Below, one piece after another: positions 8,258 through 17,510 of a stretch of DNA of 64,000 nt. Where the stretch lies: contig CADBKZ010000003.1 in assembly GCA_902795355.1 (NCBI GenBank), forward strand, positions 1-64,000. The letters run 5' to 3'. Both the position numbers and the translations under genes were made by a program. The stretch is from an uncultured Ruminococcus sp. Lineage in GTDB: Bacteria; Bacillota; Clostridia; Oscillospirales; CAG-272. The notes under the pieces were generated by a model. That model was given only the letters and a program-made list of their open reading frames with translations, did no database searches and had not been told where the DNA came from. The first letter of the stretch is position 1. Every line of letters begins with the position of its first letter.

Positions 8258-9835
8258 TTATTCCAAGATCTGTTTCCGCTTTCGAAAATAGCCGATTGGA
8301 ACCAAAGCAAAGGCAAACGCCATGCAAAGATAAACGAACAAATTTCCAATGCGGCTGTAAAGCGTGCGGGATGATGTCAGGCCCACGGTTTCCACGAGAT
8401 ACCCTTCCGCCAACGGCGCAACGGTTCCTTTCGCGTCCCCGCGCGGCGTGATAACCGAGGAAATCCCCGTGTTGGCCGCGCGCAGGAACCATCGCCCGCT
8501 CTCAATGGCGCGCAACCGCGCCTGCGCCTCGTGCTGGTATACGGCCGCGGAATCATAAAACCACGAATCGTTGCTCGAAATCACCATCAAGTCCGCGCCG
8601 TCGCGCACGCTTCCGATGGTCAGCGCTTCATAAATCGAATCAAAACAGATCAGGGATCCGATTTCGCCCCATTCGGTTTCAAAGAGCGCCGAAGAAGTCC
8701 CCGCGGAAAGATCGTCGTCCAGCGCGGAAAGTTCGGCAAGCGGCGGAATCAGCGTCACGAACAACTGCCGCATGGGAACGTACTCTCCGAACGGAACCAA
8801 ATGCCGTTTTGCGTAAACGGTTTCGGAAATCGACCCGTTCGGGAGAATTTCGTAGAGCACGTTGTATTCCCTGCCCGCCGCGTCGTGGTACAGCGCGCCG
8901 ACCAAAATGGTGGCGTCGCATTCTTCGGCAAGATCGGCAACCCAATTGCGCAGCGCGCTGCTCTGGTTCAGTACGTACGGAACGGCGGTTTCAGGCCAAA
9001 CGATCAATTCGGCTCCATCCGCGGCCGCAGCGCGGGTCATGTCGCCGTAAACCGTTTTGGTGCGGTTCAGGCTGTCGTTCCCCCATTTTTCATACGAGCT
9101 GATGTTTCCTTGCAGAACCGCGGCCGTCACCGTTTGCTCCGCTCTCGGCTCGCGGTTGTACCAAACCAGACCGAACCCGAGATTGCCGACGAACAACGCG
9201 GCCGCAACAATTCCGCAAACAACGGTTTTTTTCGGAGAAACCGCAATTTCGGCGATTAACGCGTTCACGGCAACGATCAGAAACGTGACCGCGTAGGAGC
9301 CGAACAGCGAGGTAACGCCGAGCATGGGCTTCATTTCAATCTGCCCGAGCGCAAGACGCCCCCACGGCACACCCATCCACGTTTGCGTGGTACTCCATTC
9401 AAAAACCGTCCAAAGCGCGGCGAACGCGAACGGACGCAAAAGCGGGATCCGTTTGAAAATTCCGCTTCTGTGCATAGCGCAAAACAGCAAAAAAGCGAAC
9501 CCGCCCGCAATTCCGTTGAGAACCGGCAACCCGAGCCATCCCGCCGCGATCACGGCGATTGAGGCCGCGTTGTTCATTCCGATGAAATCCAACGGGTAAA
9601 GGTTGACAAGCCAATGATAGAGGACGAAATAGAAGCAGAACGCGGTCAGAAACCCACTCCGGAAGGCGGAGCCGAGGCTTGTGCGGTCATCCTCGCAAAG
9701 GCGGATCGCCGCCCAGACCAAGGGAATCATGGTGAACCATTCGAGAAACCCGATCTGCGGGAAAACGAGCATCAACGCGGTTGCAACCGCGCCGAGCGCG
9801 AGCATTCCGCGCAACTTCCAAGTGCGTTTTTTCAT
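8258..9835 (-). CDS. lnt: Apolipoprotein N-acyltransferase
   Basis: A 525-residue membrane enzyme that N-acylates lipoproteins. About six to seven hydrophobic segments fill the first 220 residues, followed by a periplasm-type nitrilase domain and a final membrane helix. The nitrilase triad is present: Glu in WPETAVPY, Lys in KRHLVPFGEYVP and Cys in SLICFDSIYEA. Lnt is classically a Gram-negative enzyme; many Clostridia encode homologues of uncertain necessity. Lipoproteins in this window (19992 and 57797) would be candidate substrates. It lies 17 bases after the pseudouridine synthase. Confidence 0.9.
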   Translation of the reverse strand: MKKRTWKLRGMLALGAVATALMLVFPQIGFLEWFTMIPLVWAAIRLCEDDRTSLGSAFRSGFLTAFCFYFVLYHWLVNLYPLDFIGMNNAASIAVIAAGWLGLPVLNGIAGGFAFLLFCAMHRSGIFKRIPLLRPFAFAALWTVFEWSTTQTWMGVPWGRLALGQIEMKPMLGVTSLFGSYAVTFLIVAVNALIAEIAVSPKKTVVCGIVAAALFVGNLGFGLVWYNREPRAEQTVTAAVLQGNISSYEKWGNDSLNRTKTVYGDMTRAAAADGAELIVWPETAVPYVLNQSSALRNWVADLAEECDATILVGALYHDAAGREYNVLYEILPNGSISETVYAKRHLVPFGEYVPMRQLFVTLIPPLAELSALDDDLSAGTSSALFETEWGEIGSLICFDSIYEALTIGSVRDGADLMVISSNDSWFYDSAAVYQHEAQARLRAIESGRWFLRAANTGISSVITPRGDAKGTVAPLAEGYLVETVGLTSSRTLYSRIGNLFVYLCMAFAFALVPIGYFRKRKQILE

Positions 9836-9852
9836 CGCTTTCCCCCGTTCTG

Positions 9853-10821
9853 TTATGGAATTTTCCGGAATTTCTTCAAAAACCAGACCGCGTCTTCCGG
9901 CAGTTCCGCGGAGCGGCCGTTCAGATAGCCGAGCAGGCCGTTTCCGTTTGCAAAGCGAAACTCAACGCGATAGGCGTAAAGCGCCTGATACCGATACCCC
10001 CGTTCGCGGTCGCGGCGGTTGACGCCGTACTTTCCGTCCCCGAGGAGCGGATGCCCGATGTGCGCCATGTGGGCGCGGATCTGATGGGTTCTGCCCGTTA
10101 CCAACTCCACTTCAAGAAGCGATAGCCCGTCCCGTTCGTCAATCAGGCGGTATTTCGTAATAATTTCTTTCCAACCGTCCTTTTTCGTATCCGAAACCGA
10201 AACCAGATTATCGGCGCTGTTCTTTTTGAGATAGGCGCGGAGCGTGTCCGCCGGTTTCGGCATATGCCCGTGGACCACGCAATAATAAAACTTCCGAACC
10301 TCGTCGTTCCGGATCTTCTCGTTCATCTCGCGCAAGGCCTCGGCGTTCTTGGCGGCAATCACAATGCCGCCCGTGTTGCGGTCGATGCGGTTGCAGAGCG
10401 CGGGCGCGAACGATTGCTCCGCGCGGGGATCGTACTCCCCTTTTTGCGCCAGATAGGCCTTGACATGCAGGATCAGCGTATTCTCCCCAGCCGTTGCGTC
10501 CTCGTGCACCAGCACGCCCTGCCGTTTGTTGAGCAGGAGAATGTTTTCATCCTCGTAAACGATCCCGAGCTTCGGGACAATGCGGTAGAGCGCGTCAACA
10601 TCGGCCTCCGGAGAGCCGAAAAATTCATCGCGGATAAAAAGGTGAATCTCATCCCCTTCCGCAAGCATATAGCTCGGTTCGGTGCGCGCGCGGTTGACCT
10701 TGATTTTTTTGAGACGGATGTATTTATACATCATCGAGGCCGGAAGCCCTTTTACGGCTTTGGAGAGGAATTTATCCAGCCGCTGTCCCGCGTCGTTCCG
10801 TTGAACGGTTAAAATCCGCAT
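9853..10821 (-). CDS. RluA-family pseudouridine synthase
   Basis: A 322-residue RNA-modifying enzyme. An N-terminal S4 domain (about residues 12-60) precedes the RluA catalytic domain; the catalytic aspartate is in NRIDRNTGGIVI, a variant of the usual HRLDxxTSG with Asn and Gly at two common positions. GRTHQIRAHMAHIGHP is the conserved C-terminal block. It probably acts on 23S rRNA (RluC/RluD type); the exact site cannot be read from sequence. It precedes lnt in the same operon. Confidence 0.9.
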   Translation of the reverse strand: MRILTVQRNDAGQRLDKFLSKAVKGLPASMMYKYIRLKKIKVNRARTEPSYMLAEGDEIHLFIRDEFFGSPEADVDALYRIVPKLGIVYEDENILLLNKRQGVLVHEDATAGENTLILHVKAYLAQKGEYDPRAEQSFAPALCNRIDRNTGGIVIAAKNAEALREMNEKIRNDEVRKFYYCVVHGHMPKPADTLRAYLKKNSADNLVSVSDTKKDGWKEIITKYRLIDERDGLSLLEVELVTGRTHQIRAHMAHIGHPLLGDGKYGVNRRDRERGYRYQALYAYRVEFRFANGNGLLGYLNGRSAELPEDAVWFLKKFRKIP

Positions 10822-10831
10822 AGAATCAAAC

Positions 10832-10859
10832 GGCGGAGAAACCGATTTGTTTCTCCGCC
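10832..10859 (-). terminator. Probable terminator after upp
   Basis: An 11-bp inverted repeat (10832-10842 with 10849-10859) between the upp stop and the pseudouridine synthase start; the T-run is short, so read-through into the next gene is possible. Confidence 0.6.
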
Positions 10860-10875
10860 CTCCTTACCGTTGTTT

Positions 10876-11505
10876 TCAAAGTGTGCCGAAAATGCGGTCG
10901 CCCGCGTCGCCAAGCCCCGGGACGATGTAGGCATGTTCGTTGAGATGATCGTCCAGCGCGGCGGTGTAAATATCAACGTCGGGATGCGCTTCCTGAACCT
11001 TTTTCACGCCCTCGGGCGCGGAAACGAGGCACATAAACCGGATCTGCTTGCAACCGCGCGCTTTCAGCATGGTCAGCGCGTCAACCGCGGAGCCGCCTGT
11101 TGCCAGCATGGGATCGACCAGAATTACAATGCGCTCGTCGATGTCGGGCGGGAGCTTGCAATAGTATTCCACGGGCAAATGGGTCTCCGGATCGCGGTAA
11201 AGGCCGATATGGCCGACCTTTGCAACGGGAATCAGGCTCAACAGCCCGTCCACCATTCCCAAGCCCGCGCGCAGGATGGGCACAATCGCAAGCTTTTTGC
11301 CCGAAATCACCTTTGCCTGCATTTTGCAGAGCGGGGTTTCAATAGAAATTTCTTCCAGCGGAAGGTCGCGCGTCAGTTCATAGCCCATCAGCATGGCAAT
11401 CTCTTCCAGCAGTTGGCGGAAATCTTTCGATCCCGTCTTTTTATTTCGCATAATGGAAAGTTTGTGGGTAATCAGGGGGTGGTCGATCACGTGCAGTTCA
11501 CTCAT
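10876..11505 (-). CDS. upp: Uracil phosphoribosyltransferase
   Basis: A 209-residue pyrimidine salvage enzyme making UMP from uracil and PRPP. The PRPP loop is [15 protein letters not shown] and the uracil-binding C-terminus reads [17 protein letters not shown]. The real start is the ATG at 11505, with AAGGAG just ahead; the frame stays open far upstream but that part is antisense to mtaB. It has its own promoter, divergent from mtaB. No pyrimidine attenuator was recognised in the short leader. Confidence 0.96.
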   Translation of the reverse strand: MSELHVIDHPLITHKLSIMRNKKTGSKDFRQLLEEIAMLMGYELTRDLPLEEISIETPLCKMQAKVISGKKLAIVPILRAGLGMVDGLLSLIPVAKVGHIGLYRDPETHLPVEYYCKLPPDIDERIVILVDPMLATGGSAVDALTMLKARGCKQIRFMCLVSAPEGVKKVQEAHPDVDIYTAALDDHLNEHAYIVPGLGDAGDRIFGTL

Positions 11506-11562
11506 GATAATTCTCCTTTGATTTCTTGTGGGCAGGCGGACCGTTCCGCGCCCACCACATAG

Positions 11563-11591
11563 ATTATACAACTCTTTTCCGTTTTTTTCAA
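11563..11591 (-). promoter_or_regulatory. Promoter of upp
   Basis: Minus-strand TTGAAA (11591-11586) and TATAAT (11568-11563), 17-base spacer. Confidence 0.75.
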
Positions 11592-11631
11592 GACCAAATT
11601 GCAAATTCTCCCGTTTTTTTTCGATTTTTTC

Positions 11632-11660
11632 TTTACATTCGGCAAAAAGAATGGTAAAAT
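11632..11660 (+). promoter_or_regulatory. Promoter of mtaB
   Basis: TTTACA at 11632-11637 and TAAAAT at 11655-11660, 17-base spacer, 40 bases ahead of the mtaB start and divergent from the upp promoter. Confidence 0.7.
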
Positions 11661-11700
11661 AAAGAGAGAACGTCCAACGAAAAGCAAAACAGAGGTTTTC

Positions 11701-13068
11701 ATGATCCATCCCCATCCAACGGTCGGCATTTACACGCTCGGCTGTAAAGTCAACCAATATGAATCCGAGGCGATTGCCGAACGCTTTGCCGACGAGGGCT
11801 TTGACGTTTGCCCGCCGCAGGATGTCTGCGACGTTTACATCATCAACACCTGCACGGTAACGGGCGAATCGGACCGAAAGGCAAGGCAGTTCATCCGCCG
11901 CGCAATTCGCCGGAATCCGGCGGCCTACATCCTTGTAACCGGCTGTTTTTCGCAAACCGCTCCCGAAGCGGCGGCCGCCATTGCGGGGGTGGATTTTATC
12001 TGCGGCAACGCCGATAAACAGGCGGTGGTGGGCGCGGCGAAAGCCCTTTTGGAAAACGGACGGAAGAACGACCGCCCCGACCTTTTTACCGAGCCGCCGG
12101 ACGCGCACGGGTTTGAAACCATGCGCATCCGCCGCTTTGACCGCACGCGCGCTTATGTGAAGATTGAGGACGGGTGCGAAAACCGCTGCACCTACTGCAT
12201 CATTCCCGCCGCGCGCGGAAGCGTTCGCTCCAAATTGCCCGACGATGTGGTTGCGGAAGTATCGGAACTCACGGCGGGCGGCTGCCGCGAGGTGGTGCTG
12301 ACGGGCATTGAAACCGCGTCCTACGGCCGCGATCTGCCCGATTGCACGCTGGCCGACCTGCTCGAACGTGTGGATAAAATTCCGGACGTCGGCCGCGTTC
12401 GCCTCGGCTCCCTCGATCCCTCGCTGATGAAGCAACTTTTTGTGGATCGCATCGCCCGCCTCCGCTCGCTGACGCCGCATTTTCACCTTTCGGTGCAGAG
12501 CGGATCGGACGCGGTTCTCGCCCGCATGAAGCGGAAGTACAATTCCCGCATGGCTTTGGAAGGAATGGAACGCCTGCGCCGCGCGATTCCCGATGTAATG
12601 TTCACCACCGACATCATTGTCGGCTTCCCGCAGGAAACCGAGGAAGAATTTTCCGAAACGCTGGATTTTATCCGCCGCGCGCGGTTTCTGACGATCCATG
12701 TTTTTCCCTACTCCCGCCGCAAGGGAACCGAGGCCGACCGCATGTCGGGGCAGATTCCCGAAGCGGTCAAGCACGAGCGCGTCCGCGTTCTTGCCGAGGA
12801 GCAGGCGCGCATCCGCCGCGAACTTCTCGGTGAAGCGTCCGGTCGCCGCGCGGAAGTGCTGTTTGAGACCTTTGAAAACGGGACCGCCTACGGCCATACG
12901 CCGAATTTCATAGAAGTCGGGTGCCCGTCCCCCGTCCCGCTTCGCGGCGAGCTTCGTCCAGTTCAAATCGGGGGAAACGACGGAACCGTTTGCACCGGAG
13001 AAATTCTCCCGTCAGGCGCGAACGGAAACATGGATCCATCGATTTCAACACACGGAACAAGGAGCTGA
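11701..13068 (+). CDS. mtaB: tRNA t6A37 methylthiotransferase
   Basis: A 455-residue radical-SAM enzyme that adds a methylthio group to t6A at position 37 of ANN-decoding tRNAs. The N-terminal cluster-binding domain has [12 protein letters not shown] and [12 protein letters not shown]; the radical-SAM motif is [11 protein letters not shown] (CxxxCxxC) near residue 158; a TRAM-like domain forms the C-terminus. The family member called is MtaB because of the CKVNQYES start and length. The tsaE and tsaB genes that help make the t6A substrate lie 3 kb downstream. The stop is 2 bases before the next gene. Confidence 0.93.
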   Translation: MIHPHPTVGIYTLGCKVNQYESEAIAERFADEGFDVCPPQDVCDVYIINTCTVTGESDRKARQFIRRAIRRNPAAYILVTGCFSQTAPEAAAAIAGVDFICGNADKQAVVGAAKALLENGRKNDRPDLFTEPPDAHGFETMRIRRFDRTRAYVKIEDGCENRCTYCIIPAARGSVRSKLPDDVVAEVSELTAGGCREVVLTGIETASYGRDLPDCTLADLLERVDKIPDVGRVRLGSLDPSLMKQLFVDRIARLRSLTPHFHLSVQSGSDAVLARMKRKYNSRMALEGMERLRRAIPDVMFTTDIIVGFPQETEEEFSETLDFIRRARFLTIHVFPYSRRKGTEADRMSGQIPEAVKHERVRVLAEEQARIRRELLGEASGRRAEVLFETFENGTAYGHTPNFIEVGCPSPVPLRGELRPVQIGGNDGTVCTGEILPSGANGNMDPSISTHGTRS

Positions 13069-13070
13069 TT

Positions 13071-15146
13071 ATGACGGAAATTCACTCGAACGATGTCGTC
13101 CGGAATTTTGAAAAATGCCGCGAAGAGCAGTTCGCGAAACTGCGCGCCGACCTCGGCATTTCCCTTTCCGACGCCTGCCTTTCCCATTGCGCCGCGCATT
13201 TTGCAAACCAACGGCGGGAACCGCGCGTCGGCGAACTCCGTTTGTGGGATCGCCTCTCCGCGCTTCCCGCCCCGCCCGCGGCCGTTTGCTTTACCCGATT
13301 GGACACCAACGACGCCGCCATGGCGGAAACCTTTGCCGACATGATGAACAAACGCCGCGAGCTTCGCCCGACCGACGCCTCGCCCGTTTCGGCCGGAGAG
13401 GCGCTTTCGCTCGCCGGAGCGGCGTTGGCCCGCGGGGGAAAACGCCCAGCGCTCCAAGGAACGCCCATGTGGCTCTCGGACGCGGGAACCCAGCGCGCCG
13501 GCGAGGGGCGGCTGATCGGCGCGGGCGGTTCGTCGGCCGTTCTGCGGCTTCTCGGAAAAGACGCGATCGCCGGCCCCGCGGAAACGGGCGATGTGTTCCT
13601 GCTGATCCGCCGCGGAACGCTTACGCCCCGCGCGTTCAGAAAGGCCGTTCGGGAGTTGCTGGACCGCGAAGCCTTCGCGCGCGAACTGCGCGGCGCGGTC
13701 CCGATTTCCGAGGGCGGGATCCTGCCCCTGCTCCTCTCGGTTGCGTCGGGGCTCTATATCGACCTTTCCCGCATGGGTTTCGGTCGGGAAACTTCCATTG
13801 AAATGCTCGCGGGCGAGTTTGCGGGGGATTGGATGGTAATTCTGCCCAAGGACCGCTCCGAAAAGGTGCTGGGCATGATTGCGGAAACCGGAATGCGCGG
13901 CGCGGTTTTCGCCGCGATCACGGCGGGGGCGGAAACGGTCGTCGTCACCTACGAAAAGCAACGCCTGACAACCGAAACCGCCTTTCTGCGCGGCTTCTTC
14001 CGAATGCCCGCGGCCGCCGTTGTTCTGAAAGACGAAACCGAGGCCGATCCGGTCTTGCGCGGCTCTGTTACGCGCGCTTCCTGCCGGTATCTGGCAAATC
14101 GGGAACCGCCGCGGGCGACCGTTACCGCGGGCGACGCGACGGTTGCGACCGCCGCGACGTCGCCCGCCTCCGCGCCTTTCCGCTCAACGCTTACCGCCGC
14201 GCTCTCCGCGGTTCTGACGTTGGCGACCGCCGGCGGCGACTATACCGAGGCGCGCTTGGCGATTGACCTTGCGACCCCCGAAAGCCGATCCGATTGCGGA
14301 GAAACGCTTGCCGCCATTCTCGGCGTTTACCGCGCCGAGGCCGAGCTCGGCATTCCCGCCGCCGCGCAACGAATCCGCCCGACGGCGGCTGGGCATGTTA
14401 CCGCAACCGTTTTCGCCGTTTCCAAGCGTCTTTCCGCACCGCCCTGCCGGTTCGCGCGCGCCGGATCTTCCCTGTTTCTTGTTTCCGTACCAATGAAAGA
14501 AAACGGGATTCCCGATTTTGCCGCATTCCGCTCCATGCTGGGGGCCGTCCGCTCTCTGGCACAGAGCAAAACGCTCCTTTCGGCACATGTTCTGGCAAAT
14601 GAGACCGTTACCGACGCTCTGCGATCCATGCGCACCGACGCGCTCTCCGCGCGCCTGACCGACGCCGAGGCCGCATGCGGCGGGAAAATCCCGCTCGCGT
14701 TGCTGATCGAATCCGACGCCGAACTGCCGTTTGCGCGCATTGCAACCGTTGCGGAAGTTGCGGCATCTCCCGAAGCCGCTCCCGCCGAGCCGTTCCGCTT
14801 TCCCCGCGGGAACGGGTTGGTATTCCGTTCGGAGCCGGAAATCGCCATCCTCGCCGCCGCGGAAGATCCGGACGCGCAGATTCTGGCCGAGTCTTTCTCC
14901 GATCTCGGGGCCGCGGTAACGCTTTGCTCGGGGGCGGAAACCGGTCGGTTTTCCAGAGCCATGCTGACCGCCAACGCGGCGTTCGTTTGCGCGGGCGCAA
15001 AATGGCCGCGGGATGAACAAACCGCGCTTGCGCGCTCGCTTTTGGAGCGGAACGGCGGCGTTCTTGTTTCGCTTGGGAACGAGGACGCGATCCCCGCGGA
15101 AATTGCCCATTGCTTCTTCCCCAACGGCATTTCCCTGCCCATTTGA
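13071..15146 (+). CDS. Degenerate PurL-like (FGAM synthase-related) protein
   Basis: A 691-residue cytosolic protein that I read as a catalytically dead relative of large phosphoribosylformylglycinamidine synthase, without the N-terminal part. HFANQRREPRVGELRLWDRL (about residues 47-66) parallels the PurL linker block (YFxxxxRDPTxxEIxMIDTY). GGILPLLLSVASGLYIDLSR parallels GAGGVSVAIGELADGLxIDL, and AGGDYTEARLAID parallels AAGGDYTKIRF; ETLAAILGVYRAEAELGIPA follows as in PurL. The PurL motif GGKDSMSGT is replaced by QRIRPTAAGHVT, the HCRHTTF stretch is lost, and the terminal glutaminase-like region keeps no Cys-His pair. ATG 13071 follows AAGGAG (13059-13064). The function is unknown; the two-base gap to mtaB implies coupled expression. 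The residue comparison rests on memory of the family, not on an alignment run. Confidence 0.7.
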   Translation: MTEIHSNDVVRNFEKCREEQFAKLRADLGISLSDACLSHCAAHFANQRREPRVGELRLWDRLSALPAPPAAVCFTRLDTNDAAMAETFADMMNKRRELRPTDASPVSAGEALSLAGAALARGGKRPALQGTPMWLSDAGTQRAGEGRLIGAGGSSAVLRLLGKDAIAGPAETGDVFLLIRRGTLTPRAFRKAVRELLDREAFARELRGAVPISEGGILPLLLSVASGLYIDLSRMGFGRETSIEMLAGEFAGDWMVILPKDRSEKVLGMIAETGMRGAVFAAITAGAETVVVTYEKQRLTTETAFLRGFFRMPAAAVVLKDETEADPVLRGSVTRASCRYLANREPPRATVTAGDATVATAATSPASAPFRSTLTAALSAVLTLATAGGDYTEARLAIDLATPESRSDCGETLAAILGVYRAEAELGIPAAAQRIRPTAAGHVTATVFAVSKRLSAPPCRFARAGSSLFLVSVPMKENGIPDFAAFRSMLGAVRSLAQSKTLLSAHVLANETVTDALRSMRTDALSARLTDAEAACGGKIPLALLIESDAELPFARIATVAEVAASPEAAPAEPFRFPRGNGLVFRSEPEIAILAAAEDPDAQILAESFSDLGAAVTLCSGAETGRFSRAMLTANAAFVCAGAKWPRDEQTALARSLLERNGGVLVSLGNEDAIPAEIAHCFFPNGISLPI

Positions 15147-15187
15147 GAGAAATTTTCAAAAAATCGGCAAAAAATTCAAAAAAACAC

Positions 15188-15216
15188 TTGCAATCCGTGA
15201 AAATATATGTTATAAT
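15188..15216 (+). promoter_or_regulatory. Promoter of rpmB
   Basis: TTGCAA at 15188-15193 and TATAAT at 15211-15216, 17-base spacer, followed by a leader of about 70 bases. Confidence 0.8.
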
Positions 15217-15293
15217 AAGGAACGTTGTGATGTAGATTCTGCCCCGTGCCCGTTCGGTGCGCGGTGAAGCGTTGTGGTAGGAGGTGTCTCAAA

Positions 15294-15464
15294 ATGGCAA
15301 AATGCTGCATTTGCGGTAAAGGAGTTGTGTTCGGTCAGAACGTTTCCCACTCCCATCGGAAAACCAACAGAACTTGGAAGCCCAATATTCGCAAGGTCAG
15401 ACTCGACGGTGAGAAATCGATCAACGTTTGCTCCCGTTGCCTTCGCACCCTCAGAAAAGCGTAA
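15294..15464 (+). CDS. rpmB: 50S ribosomal protein L28
   Basis: A 56-residue zinc-type L28: CCICGKG near the N-terminus and CSRCLR near the C-terminus form the two CxxC pairs; [15 protein letters not shown] is the conserved rRNA-binding core. The ATG at 15294 is preceded by AGGAGGTG (15279-15286). It is transcribed alone from its own promoter and followed by a hairpin terminator. Confidence 0.95.
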   Translation: MAKCCICGKGVVFGQNVSHSHRKTNRTWKPNIRKVRLDGEKSINVCSRCLRTLRKA

Positions 15465-15480
15465 TCGCTCGGGTGCAAAT

Positions 15481-15527
15481 AAAGAAAGCGGCAGGCACCC
15501 TTTTTCGGTGTGTCTGCCCTTTCTTTT
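15481..15527 (+). terminator. Terminator after rpmB
   Basis: Imperfect GC-rich hairpin (15481-15499 with 15507-15526) followed by a T-rich tract. It lies only 21 bases ahead of the next start codon, so partial read-through probably feeds the DUF896 gene. Confidence 0.7.
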
Positions 15528-15547
15528 TCCCGAAAAAGGAGCCTTTT

Positions 15548-15757
15548 ATGGAAAAAGAAAAACAACTGCGCATCAACGCGTTGGCAAAGAAAGCGCGCGA
15601 AGAGGGGCTGACGCCCGAAGAAACCGCCGAGCAGAAGCAGCTCCGCGAGGAATACCTTGCGGAGTTCCGCGCAAATTTCCGCTCCGTTCTGGAACACACC
15701 GTAATCGAGGATCCCGACGGAACGCGAACGCCCCTGCCCGACTACCGCAAAAAATGA
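15548..15757 (+). CDS. DUF896 (YnzC/UPF0291) family protein
   Basis: A 69-residue, highly charged helical protein. LRINALAKKAREEGLTPEE and the following REEYLAEFRANFR block are diagnostic of the DUF896 family, whose Bacillus member YnzC is encoded in an SOS-induced operon; the molecular role is not established. AAGGAG at 15536-15541 lies 6 bases before the ATG. No LexA box is apparent here. Confidence 0.85.
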   Translation: MEKEKQLRINALAKKAREEGLTPEETAEQKQLREEYLAEFRANFRSVLEHTVIEDPDGTRTPLPDYRKK

Positions 15758-15787
15758 CCGCGAATCGCAGAAAATGCGGAAAAAAGG

Positions 15788-15816
15788 TTTACAAACCCTT
15801 TTTGATGTGCTATAAT
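15788..15816 (+). promoter_or_regulatory. Promoter of the tsaE operon
   Basis: TTTACA at 15788-15793 and TATAAT at 15811-15816, 17-base spacer, with an extended -10 TG at 15808-15809. Confidence 0.8.
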
Positions 15817-15851
15817 TATTGTGTAGAAATCAATTCCGAAAGAGGGCAATT

Positions 15852-16313
15852 ATGGAACCGACGGTAACGGTACAAACATCATCCGTTTCGGAAACCGAAG
15901 CGTTCGGCGCAAAACTCGCGCGCCGCATGCTTGAGGATCCGTCCCTGCCCCCTTTTGTGGCGTTGTTCGGCGACCTCGGCGTTGGGAAAACGGCGTTTGT
16001 GCGCGGGTTCGCGTCGGCGCTGTCGCCAACTTCCGCGGTTCGCTCCCCAACCTTTGCGCTGGTGCGCGAATATCCCGCGCGGCCGCGGCCGATCTTCCAT
16101 TTTGACATGTATCGCGTGACCGACGAGGACGAGCTGATTTCCATCGGTTACTATGATTACCTCGCGCGCGACGGCATTTGCTTGGTGGAATGGAGCGAAA
16201 ACATTGCGGACGACCTGCCCCGCGACTATTTGCGGATTCTGATTGAAAAAGACAACGCCGACGCGCCCGACAGCCGCCGGATTACCGTTTCTCGAATGGG
16301 GGGCGACGCATGA
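15852..16313 (+). CDS. tsaE: tRNA t6A37 synthesis ATPase TsaE
   Basis: A 153-residue P-loop ATPase required with TsaB and TsaD for the threonylcarbamoyl modification of A37. Walker A is FGDLGVGKTAF near residue 40, followed by SPTFALVREY and the HFDMYR and LVEWSEN blocks typical of the family. Its stop overlaps the tsaB start by 4 bases (ATGA at 16310). First gene of tsaE-tsaB-rpiB-ispD-ispF. Confidence 0.95.
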   Translation: MEPTVTVQTSSVSETEAFGAKLARRMLEDPSLPPFVALFGDLGVGKTAFVRGFASALSPTSAVRSPTFALVREYPARPRPIFHFDMYRVTDEDELISIGYYDYLARDGICLVEWSENIADDLPRDYLRILIEKDNADAPDSRRITVSRMGGDA

Positions 16314-17020
16314 ACATTCTGGCATTTGAAAGCTCGGCGGTCGCCGCGTCGGTCGCCATCATGCGGGACGGCCGCCTGCTTGCGGAAAGCGCCTGCAACC
16401 GCGGAAACACCCATAGCGAAACCCTGCTCCCCATGGCCGAAAATTTGCTTGACCGCTGCGGCCTCTCCACGGCGGATGTGGATCTGTTTGCGGTTTCGGT
16501 CGGTCCCGGGTCGTTTACGGGCGTTCGCATCGGGGTGGCCACCGTAAAAGGGCTGGCGTTCGGCAAAGGAAAGCCCTGCGTCGGCGTTTCCACGCTCGAA
16601 GCTCTGGCCGAAAATCTCTCGGTCGTCCCGAACGCGCGGATCTGCCCTGTGATGAACGCGCGGCGCGATCAGGTTTACACCGCGCTGTTCCGGAACACGG
16701 AACACGGCTTGGAACGGCTTTTGCCCGATTCGGCAATTTCCGTTTCGGAGCTGGAAGCCGCGCTTGCAGACGATCCCGCACCCGTCTTTTTCGTTGGCGA
16801 CGGGTATGATCTTGTTGCGGGGCGGATCCGGCACGACTTCTTCCCCACCCCCGAACGCCTGCGGCACCAAAGCGCGGCCTCGGTTGCCGAGGTTGCCCGC
16901 CGCGCGTATCTTGCGGGGCGTTTTACCACCGACGCCGCGCTCGCGCCCGTTTACCTGCGCCCCTCGCAGGCGGAACGCACCCGCGCGGAACAGTTGAAAT
17001 CATCACCGAAAGGATGCTGA
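16310..17020 (+). CDS. tsaB: tRNA t6A37 synthesis scaffold TsaB
   Basis: A 236-residue ASKHA-fold protein that supports TsaD in t6A synthesis. It starts with MNILAFESSA, and contains SVGPGSFTGVRIGVATVKGLA, the hallmark of the family. In many Firmicutes rimI and tsaD follow; here rpiB follows instead after 4 bases, so tsaD must lie elsewhere. Confidence 0.93.
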   Translation: MNILAFESSAVAASVAIMRDGRLLAESACNRGNTHSETLLPMAENLLDRCGLSTADVDLFAVSVGPGSFTGVRIGVATVKGLAFGKGKPCVGVSTLEALAENLSVVPNARICPVMNARRDQVYTALFRNTEHGLERLLPDSAISVSELEAALADDPAPVFFVGDGYDLVAGRIRHDFFPTPERLRHQSAASVAEVARRAYLAGRFTTDAALAPVYLRPSQAERTRAEQLKSSPKGC

Positions 17021-17024
17021 AACC

Positions 17025-17480
17025 ATGAAAAAAACGATTACCATCGGTTCCGACCATGCCGGATATGCCCTGAAAGTCAAGGTGATCGGCCATTTGAAAA
17101 ACGACCTCGGCTGGGATGTGATCGACGTCGGCACGCACGACGAAAGCAGCTGCGATTACCCTGACTTTGCGGACGCGGTTTGCAAGAACATTCAAAACGG
17201 CACAACCGAGCTGGGGATTTTGATTTGCGGAACCGGCATCGGAATGTCGATGGCGGCCAACAAGCACCGCGGGATTCGCGCGGCCGCCTGTTCGGACGTG
17301 TTCAGCGCGCGCCTGACCCGCGCCCATAACAACGCGAACATCCTCTGCTTCGGCGAGCGCGTGGTGGGCTACGGCGTTGCCTGCGATCTGGTGGACGCGT
17401 TCCTTGCCACCGAGTTCGAGGGCGGCAAACACCAACGCCGCGTGGAAAAGATGATGGCGTTGGAAAAGACCGAGTTTTGA
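17025..17480 (+). CDS. rpiB: Ribose-5-phosphate isomerase B
   Basis: A 151-residue isomerase that interconverts ribose-5-phosphate and ribulose-5-phosphate. It has the RpiB/LacAB hallmarks: SDHAGYALK at the N-terminus and CGTGIGMSMAANKHRGIRAA with the catalytic cysteine near residue 68. AAAGGA lies just upstream. Together with rpe 1.5 kb downstream it covers the reversible pentose-phosphate steps around ribulose-5-phosphate. Confidence 0.95.
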   Translation: MKKTITIGSDHAGYALKVKVIGHLKNDLGWDVIDVGTHDESSCDYPDFADAVCKNIQNGTTELGILICGTGIGMSMAANKHRGIRAAACSDVFSARLTRAHNNANILCFGERVVGYGVACDLVDAFLATEFEGGKHQRRVEKMMALEKTEF

Positions 17481-17510
17481 CCCGATTTTTCGAGCGAAGG
17501 GAGGATCCCG

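Noticed and set aside
11506..12966. N-terminal extension of upp of nearly 490 codons
   Set aside because: The true start has a ribosome site and the normal protein length; the extension is antisense to mtaB.
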